Assembly: GCF_003001955.1 (NCBI RefSeq)
Contig: NZ_PVNH01000002.1
Location: 124,001 to 188,000 of the forward strand
DNA from: Prauserella shujinwangii
GTDB lineage: Bacteria; Actinomycetota; Actinomycetes; Mycobacteriales; Pseudonocardiaceae
Direction: 5' to 3'
Length of the DNA: 64,000 nt
Positions within the stretch are counted from its first letter, which is position 1, and the number at the start of each line of letters is the position of its first letter. The translations under genes were made by a program, and so were the position numbers. A model generated the notes under the pieces. That model searched no databases and was not told the DNA's origin. It saw only the letters and a list, made by a program, of their open reading frames with translations. Positions 26,058 to 34,384 of the stretch are shown in pieces.

Positions 26058-26784
26058 ACGTGGAGCGCGCCCACAGATAGCCGGCCAGGGCCATCCCGAC
26101 GCACCAGCCGGCGGCGACGATCACGTCGATGCCCTCCGGCGCGCCGCCCAGGAAGCCCCGCAGGGTCTCGATGATCGGTGTGAAGGGCTGGTACTCCGCG
26201 AACTCCCGGATACCGGGACCCATCGCCTCCGCCGGAACGATCGCGCTGCTGAAGAACGGCAGCATGACCAGCGGCACGGAGGCGATCCCCGCCGTCTCGG
26301 GAGACTTGGCCGCCAGTCCCAGCGCGACGGTGAGCCAGCCGAGCGCGAAACCGAGCAGTACGACCACACCGAGCACGCCGAGCCAGTCGAGGAAACCCGC
26401 TGAAGGGCCGAAGCCCAGCAGGAAGGCCACCCCGACGAGCGCCGCGATGGCGACCAGGTTGGTCAGCACACTGGCGATGACGTGACCGGTCAGCACCGCG
26501 CCGCGAGAGACGTCCATGACCTTGAACCGGTTGATGATTCCCTTGGTCATGTCGGAGTTCACCGAGACCGCCACGGATCCCACTCCATAAGCGACAGCCA
26601 GCAGCATCAGCCCCGGTGTCGCGTAGTCGACGTAGTCGGCGCCGACGCTGAACGCGTCGCCGAACACGTACACGAACATGAACATCATCACGACCGGCAT
26701 CAGGACCGCGTTGAACACCGTGGTCGGGTTGCGCGCGATGTGTTTGAAGTTGCGGCGCAACATCACCATCGAGTGGGACTTCAT
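26041..26784 (-). CDS. ABC-2 type transporter permease (DrrB-like)
   Basis: Membrane protein of 247 residues with six predicted transmembrane segments and the DrrB/ABC-2 architecture (NPTTVFNAVLMPVVMMFMFVYVFG near the N-terminus, then a GIINRFKVMDVSRGAVLTGHV loop). It pairs with the upstream ATPase, whose stop overlaps its start by 4 bp, to form an exporter of the daunorubicin-resistance type. The exported compound is unknown. Its 3' end overlaps the SARP-like gene on the other strand. Confidence 0.92.
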   Translation of the reverse strand: MKSHSMVMLRRNFKHIARNPTTVFNAVLMPVVMMFMFVYVFGDAFSVGADYVDYATPGLMLLAVAYGVGSVAVSVNSDMTKGIINRFKVMDVSRGAVLTGHVIASVLTNLVAIAALVGVAFLLGFGPSAGFLDWLGVLGVVVLLGFALGWLTVALGLAAKSPETAGIASVPLVMLPFFSSAIVPAEAMGPGIREFAEYQPFTPIIETLRGFLGGAPEGIDVIVAAGWCVGMALAGYLWARSTFSKRA

Positions 26785-27722
26785 TTCGCGGCAACCTCCG
26801 TGGTGTGGCCCGTCAGGGCGAGGAAAACGTCATCGAGGTCGGGGGTGTGGACGGAGAGCTCCTCGGCGCTGATCGAGTACTCGTCGAGCCGGTCCAGCAG
26901 CGCCCGCAGTGAGGTCGTGCCCGCGTCGCTCGGCACCCGCAGGGCCAGTGCCTCCTCGTCCCGGGTGGAGTCGGGCAGGACCCGCGCGGCCGCGTCGAGT
27001 TCGGCGACGGTGGTGAACCGCAGCCGGACATGTGTGCCGGGCACCTGGCGCTTGAGTTCGTCCGACGTGCCCTGGGCGACCAGGCGGCCCTGGTCGAGTA
27101 CCGCGATGCGGTCGGCGAGCTGGTCGGCTTCCTCAAGGTACTGGGTGGTGAGGAAGATGGTCACGCCGTCGGCCACCAGATCGCGGATGATCGACCACAT
27201 CGTGCGGCGGCTGCGCGGGTCCAGCCCGGTCGTCGGCTCGTCCAGGAAGATGATCCGCGGGTCGCCGACGAGCGTCATCGCCAGGTCGAGCTTGCGGCGC
27301 ATACCGCCGGAGTAGGTCGACGCGGGCTTCTGCGCCGACTCCATCAGGTCGAACCGTTCCAGCAGGTCGGTGACGACCCGCTGGCCGTCGCCGGAGGGGC
27401 GCCGGTTCAGGTCCACCATCAGCTGCAGGTTCTCCCGCCCGGTCAGCAGTTCGTCCACCGCGGCGAACTGGCCGGTGACCCCGATGGCCGCGCGCACCGC
27501 CCTGGCCTCGTTCTCGACGTCGTGCCCGGCGACCCGCACCGTCCCGGCGTCGGCCTTCATCAACGTGGTCAGCACGTTCACCGTCGTCGTCTTGCCCGCC
27601 CCGTTCGGGCCGAGCAGCGAGAACACCGTGCCCGAGGGGACATCCAGATCGATGCCGTCGAGCACCGTCTTGTCCCCGAACGTCTTCCGCAGCCCGGAGA
27701 CCGCGATCGCAGAACTTGTCAT
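26781..27722 (-). CDS. ABC transporter ATP-binding protein (DrrA-like)
   Basis: ATPase of 313 residues. Walker A GPNGAGKTTT (about 37-46), signature YSGGMRRKLDLAM, Walker B IIFLDEPTTGLDPRSR and the switch His region (FLTTQYLEEADQLAD) are complete. A DrrA-type C-terminal domain (about 230-313, including LDRLDEYSISAEELSVHTPDLDDVFLALTGH) is present. It is first in a two-gene exporter operon. Upstream bases 27740-27790 contain repeated CTGACAC/CTGTCAC units that may be a regulatory site. Substrate is unassigned; drug or lipid export is plausible. Confidence 0.94.
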   Translation of the reverse strand: MTSSAIAVSGLRKTFGDKTVLDGIDLDVPSGTVFSLLGPNGAGKTTTVNVLTTLMKADAGTVRVAGHDVENEARAVRAAIGVTGQFAAVDELLTGRENLQLMVDLNRRPSGDGQRVVTDLLERFDLMESAQKPASTYSGGMRRKLDLAMTLVGDPRIIFLDEPTTGLDPRSRRTMWSIIRDLVADGVTIFLTTQYLEEADQLADRIAVLDQGRLVAQGTSDELKRQVPGTHVRLRFTTVAELDAAARVLPDSTRDEEALALRVPSDAGTTSLRALLDRLDEYSISAEELSVHTPDLDDVFLALTGHTTEVAAK

Positions 27723-27800
27723 GCGACCACCGTCGCCGCCCGGCCTGACACCCCGCTGTCACGGCCCTGACACGGCCGCGGACACGGGGGCGTGACGTGG

Positions 27801-28781
27801 TCACTCACCGTCGTCCGTGGCTGTCGTCGGTGACCTCGCGGCGCCGACCAGCCGGGCGACGAGTTCCTCGTAGGGAACACCCACCGCCGCGAACATCCGT
27901 GGCACCTGGGACTCGGCTGTCATTCCGGGCATCGTGTTGACCTCGTTGAGCACGGGGCCGTCGTCGGTGAGGAAGAAGTCCATGCGGGCGACCCCGGCGC
28001 AGCCGAGGGCGTCGAACATGGCCAGCGCCGCCCGCGTGATCGCGGCATGGTCGGCACCGCCGAGGTCGGCGGGCACCGTGAACCGGGCGGTTCCGTCGTA
28101 CTTCGTGGCCGTGTCGAACAGGCCGCTGGTGTGGATCTCCAGCGGGGGTGCCGCCCAGCGGCTGCCGTCCGCCTCCCGCAGGACGGCGACGTCGATCTCC
28201 CGGCCGTGCACGACGTGCTCGAGCAGAATCTGATCGTCGTAGCGCGACGCCGTGCGCAGCGCCTCGTCCAGTTGGCGGGCGTCCCGGGCGAGGGTGACGC
28301 CGTAACTGGACCCGGCGGCGACCGGTTTCACGACGACATCGGTCTCGAACTCGATGCCCGCGCTGTCGGCCGCCCGCACCAGACGTCCCGGGGCGACGCG
28401 TATCCCGATGGCTTCGGCGACGAGCTTGGTCACCCACTTGTCCATGCCGACCGCGCCGGCGCGCAGGCCGGATCCGACCACGGGTTTCCGGGCGAGGGCG
28501 CACAGGGCGGCGAGTGTCCCGTCCTCCCCGAGGGGACCGTGGACCGCGGGGAAGACCACGTCCGTTCGCTCCAGGAGCGGCAACGCCGCGGCCAGCGAGG
28601 CGGCGGCGCTTGTCCCGAGCGTTTCCGCCCCGTGTCTCCACCGCCCGTCGCGGCCGATGACGATGTCGCTGACCTCGAACCCGCGGGAGCGCAGCGCGCC
28701 CGCGACGGCTCGGGCGGTCGCCACGGAGACCTCGTGCTCGGCGTTCTGCCCGCCCCCGATGACCAAGATACGTCGCGTCAC
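27801..28781 (-). CDS. ddl: D-alanine--D-alanine ligase
   Basis: ATP-grasp ligase of 326 residues that makes D-Ala-D-Ala for peptidoglycan. Visible features are GGGQNAEHEVSVATA (the N-terminal Glu/Ser region), VFPAVHGPLGEDGTL, the VKPVAAGSSYGV ATP-binding loop and LNEVNTMPGMT. The omega loop reads DTATKYDGTARF, keeping the Lys-Tyr pair of D-Ala-D-Ala enzymes; this argues against the D-Ala-D-Lac (VanA) type. The start is GTG at 28781 with AAAGGAC upstream, overlapping the alr stop by 4 bp. It is the last gene of vanY-alr-ddl, next to divergent vanRS, so it is probably a dedicated second ligase rather than the housekeeping copy. Confidence 0.92.
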   Translation of the reverse strand: MTRRILVIGGGQNAEHEVSVATARAVAGALRSRGFEVSDIVIGRDGRWRHGAETLGTSAAASLAAALPLLERTDVVFPAVHGPLGEDGTLAALCALARKPVVGSGLRAGAVGMDKWVTKLVAEAIGIRVAPGRLVRAADSAGIEFETDVVVKPVAAGSSYGVTLARDARQLDEALRTASRYDDQILLEHVVHGREIDVAVLREADGSRWAAPPLEIHTSGLFDTATKYDGTARFTVPADLGGADHAAITRAALAMFDALGCAGVARMDFFLTDDGPVLNEVNTMPGMTAESQVPRMFAAVGVPYEELVARLVGAARSPTTATDDGE

Positions 28782-29911
28782 GCGATTGTCCTTTCCACTC
28801 GTGGCCCGATGCCGGTGACGATGGTGTGCGGAATGGTCCCGGCCCACCGGGCCCAGTCCTGAATGGTCGGAGTGATCCCGTCCCGCGGGCCGAACACGGT
28901 CGCGGTCGTGCCGCGCGGAACGTGGTCGGTGCCGGTGTCGACCACGATCTGGTCCATCGACACCCGCCCGGCCACCGGATGGCGTCGTCCGTGGATCTCC
29001 ACCGAGGCGCCGGGGGCGATCTCTCGCGGGATCCCGTCGGCGTACCCGAGAGGCAGCACGCTGAGGTGGGTGGCCGTGTCCGTGACGTAGGTACCGCCAT
29101 AGCCGACCGGCGTCCCCGCCTCGACGGCGGCGCTGTGCACCACCGGCGCGGTCAACCGGGCCGCACCGTGCAGGTCGGTGACCCCCGAGGGATCGATGCC
29201 GACGAGCCCGGCTCCGAAGCGGACAATTCCGAAGTGGGTGGACGGGTCGGTCAACGTCGCGGAGGTCGCGGCCAGGTGGATCAGCGGGATGCCGAACCCC
29301 GCCGCGGCGACCGCGTCACCGGCGTGCCGCAGGCGTGCCACCGCGGCTGCGTTCGCCTCGGGATCGGCCAGGTCGGCCAGCGGCAGGTGTCCCATGAGGC
29401 CCACCACGCGGATCCTTCCCCGCCGCTGTCCCCGCCGGGCGCCGGTGAGGAGCGCTTCCCACTCCGGTGCCGGGCAGCCTTCGCGGGCCATACCGGTGTC
29501 CAGGTGCAGGTGAACTCGCAGAGCCGTGGGCGAGGTCTGTGCCAGCAGCGCTTCCAGCTCGCCGACCGATCCGACCGCGATGTCGGTCCTGCCGATCGCA
29601 GCGGCCTCGGCGTCCACACCGGAGGGGTTCAGCCAGGTCAGGATCGGTGCGGTGATCCCGGCCGCACGCAGTCGCAAGGCCTCGGCCAGGTCCGTCGTGC
29701 CGAGCCACCCCGCTCCGGCGGCGATCGCGGCCCGCGCGACCGTGACGGCACCGTGCCCGTAACCGTCCGCTTTGACCACCGCCATGATCCGCGAACGCGT
29801 CCGTGCGCGCGCGATCGCGACGTTCTCGCCGATCGCTCGAGGGATCGTGTGCAGGGTCGGCGGCGGGAAGCTGGCGCGCCCTGGCCGGGAGATGCCGAGC
29901 GCGCTGGTCAC
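28778..29911 (-). CDS. alr: Alanine racemase
   Basis: PLP-dependent racemase of 377 residues interconverting L- and D-alanine. The PLP lysine lies in MAVVKADGYGHG (about residue 40). LHLDTGMAREG, FGIVRFGAGLVGIDPSG and GRVSMDQIVVD (catalytic Tyr/Met region) are all present. The frame is open to 30571, but the start is GTG at 29911, overlapping the vanY stop by 4 bp. It lies between vanY and ddl in one operon and would supply D-Ala to the neighbouring ligase. A serine racemase role (VanT) is unlikely because no membrane domain is fused. Confidence 0.93.
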   Translation of the reverse strand: MTSALGISRPGRASFPPPTLHTIPRAIGENVAIARARTRSRIMAVVKADGYGHGAVTVARAAIAAGAGWLGTTDLAEALRLRAAGITAPILTWLNPSGVDAEAAAIGRTDIAVGSVGELEALLAQTSPTALRVHLHLDTGMAREGCPAPEWEALLTGARRGQRRGRIRVVGLMGHLPLADLADPEANAAAVARLRHAGDAVAAAGFGIPLIHLAATSATLTDPSTHFGIVRFGAGLVGIDPSGVTDLHGAARLTAPVVHSAAVEAGTPVGYGGTYVTDTATHLSVLPLGYADGIPREIAPGASVEIHGRRHPVAGRVSMDQIVVDTGTDHVPRGTTATVFGPRDGITPTIQDWARWAGTIPHTIVTGIGPRVERTIA

Positions 29912-30537
29912 CGCCACATCCGCGGATCCTGCGTCGGGTCGTCGTAGCGGGGCGGACAACCGTCCTCGATGGCCTCGGGGCGCAGCTCGTAGTGCCAGGG
30001 CTCGTTGCGGTAGATCTGGCACAGCCCGTACGCGGCGCCGTGCTCGGAAAGCCACGCCCTGGCGGCGGAGTGCCCGATGTCGACCGCGTCCCCCGACACG
30101 TGAGCGGACGTCTCCGCGGTGGCCACCCACCGGGCTGCCTCCTCTTCGGAGCCGTACTTCGAGACCGCCTCCCGGAGCAGTTGTTCCTGGTAGGCGGGTG
30201 TTCGCCAGCCACTGTTGACGACGAACGCGACCCCGTCGGCCGCGGCGTCGGTCGCCGCTTCGCGCAGGGCGCCGAGCAGGTACGGGTCGAGGCGGGCCAC
30301 GGCAGGGAACTCGTCGTCGAAGACCGTCACGCCGTCGGGCACGGCACCGTCCGCCGCACCGGGTACGCGGGGGTGGTGACGGATGTGATCTGGCGATGCG
30401 GCCGGGGACGACGACGAGTACGCCAGCGACTGGTAGACGAGGACGCCGGTGAGCGTCGCGCCGGCCGCGACGAGGACGGTGAGGACGGTCGGCCGGATAC
30501 GGCGGACCGCTGTCCGTGCTGGTTCGCGGTAGGGCAT
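29908..30537 (-). CDS. vanY: D-alanyl-D-alanine carboxypeptidase, VanY type
   Basis: Membrane-anchored peptidase of 209 residues. One N-terminal transmembrane helix (about 15-40) puts the catalytic domain outside the cell. Zinc-ligand motifs are complete: SGWRTPAYQEQ, SAHVSGDAVDIG (SxHxxGxAxD) and EPWHYEL. It would remove the terminal D-Ala from pentapeptide precursors, producing tetrapeptides that glycopeptides cannot bind. It is first in the vanY-alr-ddl operon, divergent from vanR across an 80-bp region with 11-bp-phased direct repeats. Confidence 0.92.
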   Translation of the reverse strand: MPYREPARTAVRRIRPTVLTVLVAAGATLTGVLVYQSLAYSSSSPAASPDHIRHHPRVPGAADGAVPDGVTVFDDEFPAVARLDPYLLGALREAATDAAADGVAFVVNSGWRTPAYQEQLLREAVSKYGSEEEAARWVATAETSAHVSGDAVDIGHSAARAWLSEHGAAYGLCQIYRNEPWHYELRPEAIEDGCPPRYDDPTQDPRMWR

Positions 30538-30583
30538 GCCCCGAGTGAAGGCGGCGCGATGTTGCCGGCACGTATGTGGTTTT

Positions 30584-30603
30584 CGATATGCCGGCGATAT
30601 GCC
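30584..30603. promoter_or_regulatory. Candidate VanR binding site (two 9-bp direct repeats)
   Basis: CGATATGCC occurs at 30584-30592 and again at 30595-30603, an 11-bp period that places OmpR-family monomers on the same DNA face. It lies between the vanY and vanR starts and could regulate both. Confidence 0.6.
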
Positions 30604-30617
30604 CCTGCTCGTAGCAT

Positions 30618-31316
30618 ATGGCGCGTATGCGCGTGTTGATCGTCGAAGACGAACCCTACTTGGCGGAAGCCGTTCGCGATGGCCTGCGCCTGGAGGCGAT
30701 CGCGGCCGACATCGCCGGTGACGGTGACACGGCGCTGGAGATGCTCAGCGTCAACGCCTACGACATCGCCGTCCTCGACCGCGACATCCCGGGTCCCTCC
30801 GGGGACGAGATCGCCGAGCACATCGTGGCCTCGGGCAGCGGTATGCCGATCCTCATGCTCACCGCCGCCGACCGGCTCGACGACAAGGCATCCGGGTTCG
30901 GACTCGGCGCCGACGACTACCTCACGAAACCGTTCGAGCTGCGGGAGCTCGTGCTCCGGCTCAGGGCACTGGACCGCAGGCGTGCCCACAACAGACCGCC
31001 CGTGCGGGAGATCGCGGGCCTGCGCCTGGATCCGTTCCGCCGTGAGGTCTATCGCGACGGCCGCTACGTCGCGCTCACCCGGAAGCAGTTCGCCGTGCTC
31101 GAGGTTCTCGTCGCCGCCGAGGGCGGTGTCGTCAGCGCCGAGGAACTCCTGGAGCGCGCGTGGGACGAGAACGCCGACCCCTTCACCAACGCGGTGCGCA
31201 TCACGGTCTCGGCGCTGCGCAAGCGGCTCGGAGAGCCGTGGATCATCGCGACCGTGCCTGGCGTCGGCTACCGGATAAACCCCGGCACCGGACGTGCGGG
31301 AGGGGACCGTGGATAG
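30618..31316 (+). CDS. vanR: Response regulator VanR (OmpR family)
   Basis: Response regulator of 232 residues (229 if the second ATG, 30627, is used). The receiver domain has acidic residues in LIVEDEPY, the phospho-acceptor Asp in IAVLDRDIPG (about 56) and Lys in YLTKPFE. The C-terminal winged helix includes LTRKQFAVLEVLV and RITVSALRKRLG. The text matches Streptomyces/Amycolatopsis VanR by eye. A TAGCAT box directly precedes the first ATG and lies 9 nt before the second, favouring the second start. It overlaps vanS by 8 bp. Confidence 0.93.
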   Translation: MARMRVLIVEDEPYLAEAVRDGLRLEAIAADIAGDGDTALEMLSVNAYDIAVLDRDIPGPSGDEIAEHIVASGSGMPILMLTAADRLDDKASGFGLGADDYLTKPFELRELVLRLRALDRRRAHNRPPVREIAGLRLDPFRREVYRDGRYVALTRKQFAVLEVLVAAEGGVVSAEELLERAWDENADPFTNAVRITVSALRKRLGEPWIIATVPGVGYRINPGTGRAGGDRG

Positions 31317-32445
31317 GGAGCCCGGGTTGAGCGTTCGCCTGAAACTCACCCTCAGCTACGCCGGGTTCCTCCTGCTCGCCGGTGCCCTGCTGCTCGCGGT
31401 CGTCTGGGTGTTCCTGCTGCGTTACGTGCCCGACGGCGTGCTCGTCGCCACCGGTCGTGCCCGGGATCAGGGTCCCGGCGCGCCGTTCATTCCCAACCGG
31501 TCTGACCTGCAACGCGCCTTCGTCCCGAAGGCGGGCGCGGCGTTGGTGTGCCTGCTGGTTTTCGGTCTCGTGGGAGGGTGGCTTCTGGCCGGGCGCATGC
31601 TCGCCCCGCTGACCCGCATCACGGACGCCACCCGCTGGGCCGCGAGCGGATCACTCTCCCACCGGATCCGGCTACCGGGCCCCAGGGACGAGTTCCGCGA
31701 GCTCGCCGACGCCTTCGACACCATGCTCGCCCGGCTGGAAGCGCACGTCGCCGAGCAACAGCGGTTCGCGGCCAACGCCTCCCACGAACTGCGCACCCCG
31801 CTGGCCATCACGCACACCCTGCTCGAGGTGGCCCGCACCGACCGCGACCACGACACCGGCAAGCTCCTCGACCGCCTGCACACGGTCAACACCCGGGCGA
31901 TGAACCTCACCGAGGCGCTGCTCTCGCTCAGTCGCGCCGACCAGCGGTCCTTCACCCGGGAACACGTCGACCTGTCCCTCATCGCGGAAGAAGCCACCGA
32001 GACGCTCCTCCCACTCGCGGAGCAACGCGGTGTCACCATCGAGGTCTCCGGCGACCTGGCCCCCGCCCTCGGCTCACCTGCGCTGCTGCTGCAGCTGACC
32101 ACGAACCTCCTGCACAACGCGATAGTCCACAACCTGCCCGAGCGGGGCACCGTGTGGGTCACGACCACCGTCCACCCCGAGGCGGTGGCGCTCACCGTCG
32201 AGAACACCGGCGAGCAGCTCGCGCCACACCTGGTCGCCACGCTCGCCGAGCCGTTCCAGCGCGGCACCGAACGCGTCCGCACCGACCACGCGGGCGTCGG
32301 CCTCGGTCTGGCGCTCGTCCAGAGCATCGTCCGGGCACACGACGGAACTCTGGCCCTCGACCCCCGCGCTGCCGGGGGGCTCCGGGTCACGGTGCACCTG
32401 CCCGCGGCGCCACCGCACACCGGCCCGAGATTGGCCGAGGCTTGA
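31309..32445 (+). CDS. vanS: Sensor histidine kinase VanS
   Basis: Membrane kinase of 378 residues. Two N-terminal transmembrane segments (about 12-38 and 62-88) enclose a short extracytoplasmic loop of about 30 residues. HAMP, then the phospho-acceptor His in FAANASHELRTPL (about 160), N box NLLHNAIVHN and G boxes (GVGLGLALV) follow. The stretch LSVRLKLTLSYAGFLLLAGA and the HAMP region closely resemble the streptomycete VanS that responds to glycopeptides. The start at GTG 31309 has GGAGGGG a few bases upstream; 31294 is an alternative. Presumed role: detect glycopeptide or wall stress and phosphorylate VanR. Confidence 0.92.
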   Translation: MDREPGLSVRLKLTLSYAGFLLLAGALLLAVVWVFLLRYVPDGVLVATGRARDQGPGAPFIPNRSDLQRAFVPKAGAALVCLLVFGLVGGWLLAGRMLAPLTRITDATRWAASGSLSHRIRLPGPRDEFRELADAFDTMLARLEAHVAEQQRFAANASHELRTPLAITHTLLEVARTDRDHDTGKLLDRLHTVNTRAMNLTEALLSLSRADQRSFTREHVDLSLIAEEATETLLPLAEQRGVTIEVSGDLAPALGSPALLLQLTTNLLHNAIVHNLPERGTVWVTTTVHPEAVALTVENTGEQLAPHLVATLAEPFQRGTERVRTDHAGVGLGLALVQSIVRAHDGTLALDPRAAGGLRVTVHLPAAPPHTGPRLAEA

Positions 32446-32606
32446 CGAGCCGATGCCTCACCGAGGTGGCGCGCGGTAGGATCGCGGCGCGCGTCGCCGG
32501 ACGCGTCCGGTCCGCGGGATAGGGACCATCCCACCGGCACGGGTTTCGCGGATCGATCGACGGACCTCGGCCCGAGGACGCGGACGCGGGCGGATAGGGG
32601 TTCGCC

Positions 32607-33908
32607 GTGCCTGAACTGCCAGTGCGCGCGTCGCTGGAGTACCTGCGCAAGCGAGCCAAGAAGCGCAAGCGAGACCGGGCGATCGGGTTGAGCCGAGCAC
32701 AGCACGAGATCGCCCGCGAGTATGGCTTCGCCGACTGGCCGAAGCTCGTCCGCCATGTGCAGGCCGGCAGGCTCGTCGGCATCGAACGGACACTCGTGCT
32801 CGCCGATGCCTCCGCGCTGTCCGGGCTGCTGCACGCCGATCCGGCGGCAGCGACCACGGAGGTCGACGGGCTGGCCCCGCTGCTGGTGTTGCTGCGCCGG
32901 TCGATCGGCTCGGCGGCGGACGTGCGCGAGTGCGCGCGCCTGCTGCTGGACGCCGGGGCCGACCCGGACAGCCACACGGCGGAACGGTGTGGCGAGGGCA
33001 GGATGTCCGCGTTGTTCGCCGCGGTCGAGCGCGGTGACCTCGCGCTGGTCCGGCTGCTGGTCGAGCGGGGTGCGACCAGGGACGAGGACGCCTTCTACCA
33101 CGCCTGCGAGCAGCCGGACACCGAGTTTCTGGACCTGCTGTACGAGCCCGGCTTCGAGCGTCTGGTGGCGCACAAGCTGGACTTCGAGGACGCCGGCGGG
33201 CTGCGCTGGTTCCTCGACCACGGCGCGAGCGCCGACAGCGGCCTGCACCATGCGATCGCCCGTGGTCGCGGGCCGCGGATCATCACGATGCTGCTGGATG
33301 CGGGAGCCGATGTGAACCGGCCGTGGGATCGCTGGGACGTCGGCCGGCGCCCGCTGGCGCTGGCGGCGCGGTGCGGGCATCTCGCCGCGTACGAGTTGCT
33401 GGCCTCCCGTGGCGCGACCGCCGAACTCGATCCGGTCGACGCCGCCGTGCTGGCCATCGCTCGCGGCGAGTCGGTGCGGCTGCCGCAGGCGCCGCCGCCC
33501 GTGCTGGGCGCTCCCGACCGGGACGACTACGGCTGGATTCTGGGCCAGTTCGCGCTACTCGGGCGCACCGATGTGGTGCGTGCCCTGCTGGACAGCGGCA
33601 TGCCGGTCGACACACGTGGCTGGAGCGACTTCACCCCGCTGGACCAGGCCGCCATGCACGGGCGCACCGGGGCGGTGCGGCTGCTGGTCGACCGCGGTGC
33701 GGACCTGCACGACTGCGCCTTCGACGAGGACGGTCCCACGCCGTTGGACTGTGCGTTGTGGGGCCTGCGGAACAACCGCGCCGAGGAAGGCGACTACCCC
33801 GGGACAGTCGAGGTCCTGCTCGCGGCCGGTGCGCCCACCCAGCACACGCCACCCACCGGTGACGATGCCGTCGATGCCCTCCTGGCGAAGTATCTGGCCG
33901 CAGGCTGA
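32607..33908 (+). CDS. Ankyrin-repeat protein
   Basis: Soluble protein of 433 residues. Residues 1-50 are very basic (RKRAKKRKRDRAIGLSRAQHEIA) and resemble the N-terminus of actinobacterial ankyrin proteins. Ankyrin repeats follow, for example SALFAAVERGDLALVRLLVERGA, RPLALAARCGHLAAYELLASRGA, TPLDQAAMHGRTGAVRLLVDRGA and a final TPLDCALWGL unit. No enzymatic domain is seen. The start is GTG 32607, preceded by GGATAGGGG. Function is unknown; protein-protein interaction is expected. It lies downstream of vanS but 161 bp away, so it is not clearly in that operon. Confidence 0.85.
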   Translation: MPELPVRASLEYLRKRAKKRKRDRAIGLSRAQHEIAREYGFADWPKLVRHVQAGRLVGIERTLVLADASALSGLLHADPAAATTEVDGLAPLLVLLRRSIGSAADVRECARLLLDAGADPDSHTAERCGEGRMSALFAAVERGDLALVRLLVERGATRDEDAFYHACEQPDTEFLDLLYEPGFERLVAHKLDFEDAGGLRWFLDHGASADSGLHHAIARGRGPRIITMLLDAGADVNRPWDRWDVGRRPLALAARCGHLAAYELLASRGATAELDPVDAAVLAIARGESVRLPQAPPPVLGAPDRDDYGWILGQFALLGRTDVVRALLDSGMPVDTRGWSDFTPLDQAAMHGRTGAVRLLVDRGADLHDCAFDEDGPTPLDCALWGLRNNRAEEGDYPGTVEVLLAAGAPTQHTPPTGDDAVDALLAKYLAAG

Positions 33909-33948
33909 CACGTCGTGAACGCGGACGTAGCCGCGACCAGGGCACCGC

Positions 33949-34263
33949 TCAGCTCCGTCTCGACGCGGTCCGCGGGGCGTCGATGCGCTCGCAGGCGGCC
34001 AGCGCGCGGGCCAGCGTCACCAGCTCGGCCACCCGAGGGTCGGCCACCCGGTAGTAGCACCAGCGGCCCTCCCGGCGGGCCTGGATGTAGCCGCAGTCGG
34101 CCAGACACGCCAGGTGCGTCGACACGCGACCCTGGGACAGCCCGATCTGGCCCACGCAGTCGCTGACGCTGTGCTCGCCGTCGAGCAGGAACTCCAGCAG
34201 CCGCAGCCGGCTCGAATCCCCCAGAGCGCGGAAGAACCTCGCCACCGTCGCCACCTCGTCCAT
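33949..34263 (-). CDS. ArsR-family repressor of the mercury locus
   Basis: Winged-helix metalloregulator of 104 residues: MDEVATVARFFRALGDSSRLRLLEFLL, then LSQGRVSTHLACLADCGYI (recognition helix) and GRWCYYRV. Cys residues at several positions (SDCV, ACLADC, RWCYY, AACE) could bind Hg(II). The ATG at 34263 has a GGGAGGTGG ribosome-binding site; an upstream ATG at 34302 (adding MGEYVLGDGEVAL) is possible but would run into the operator repeats. It is divergent from merA. Streptomycete mer operons use an ArsR-type MerR, so repression of merAB released by mercury is the likely role. Confidence 0.9.
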   Translation of the reverse strand: MDEVATVARFFRALGDSSRLRLLEFLLDGEHSVSDCVGQIGLSQGRVSTHLACLADCGYIQARREGRWCYYRVADPRVAELVTLARALAACERIDAPRTASRRS

Positions 34264-34289
34264 CAGGGCCACCTCCCCATCACCCAGCA

Positions 34290-34346
34290 CGTATTCGCCC
34301 ATGCGGATACGATCGCGCCGAGAATACATCCGGGTAGGCGAATACG
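34290..34346. promoter_or_regulatory. Mer operator candidate (repeated GNATAC half-sites)
   Basis: CGTATTCGCC (34290-34299) and its exact complement GGCGAATACG (34337-34346) bracket two further half-sites, GGATAC (34305-34310) and GAATAC (34322-34327), spaced 17-18 bp. The cluster lies between the repressor and merA starts. Confidence 0.6.
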
Positions 34347-34384
34347 AGTGGCCGAGCACGCCCCACGCGGGAAAGGGTGAGGGG

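Noticed and set aside
22899-27722. Secondary-metabolite gene cluster around the SARP-like regulator
   Set aside because: No PKS, NRPS, terpene or RiPP core genes are visible nearby; one regulator and one exporter are not enough.
27801-32445. Classic vanHAX vancomycin-resistance operon
   Set aside because: vanR, vanS, vanY, alr and ddl are present but there is no D-lactate dehydrogenase or VanX, and the ligase has the D-Ala-D-Ala type loop.
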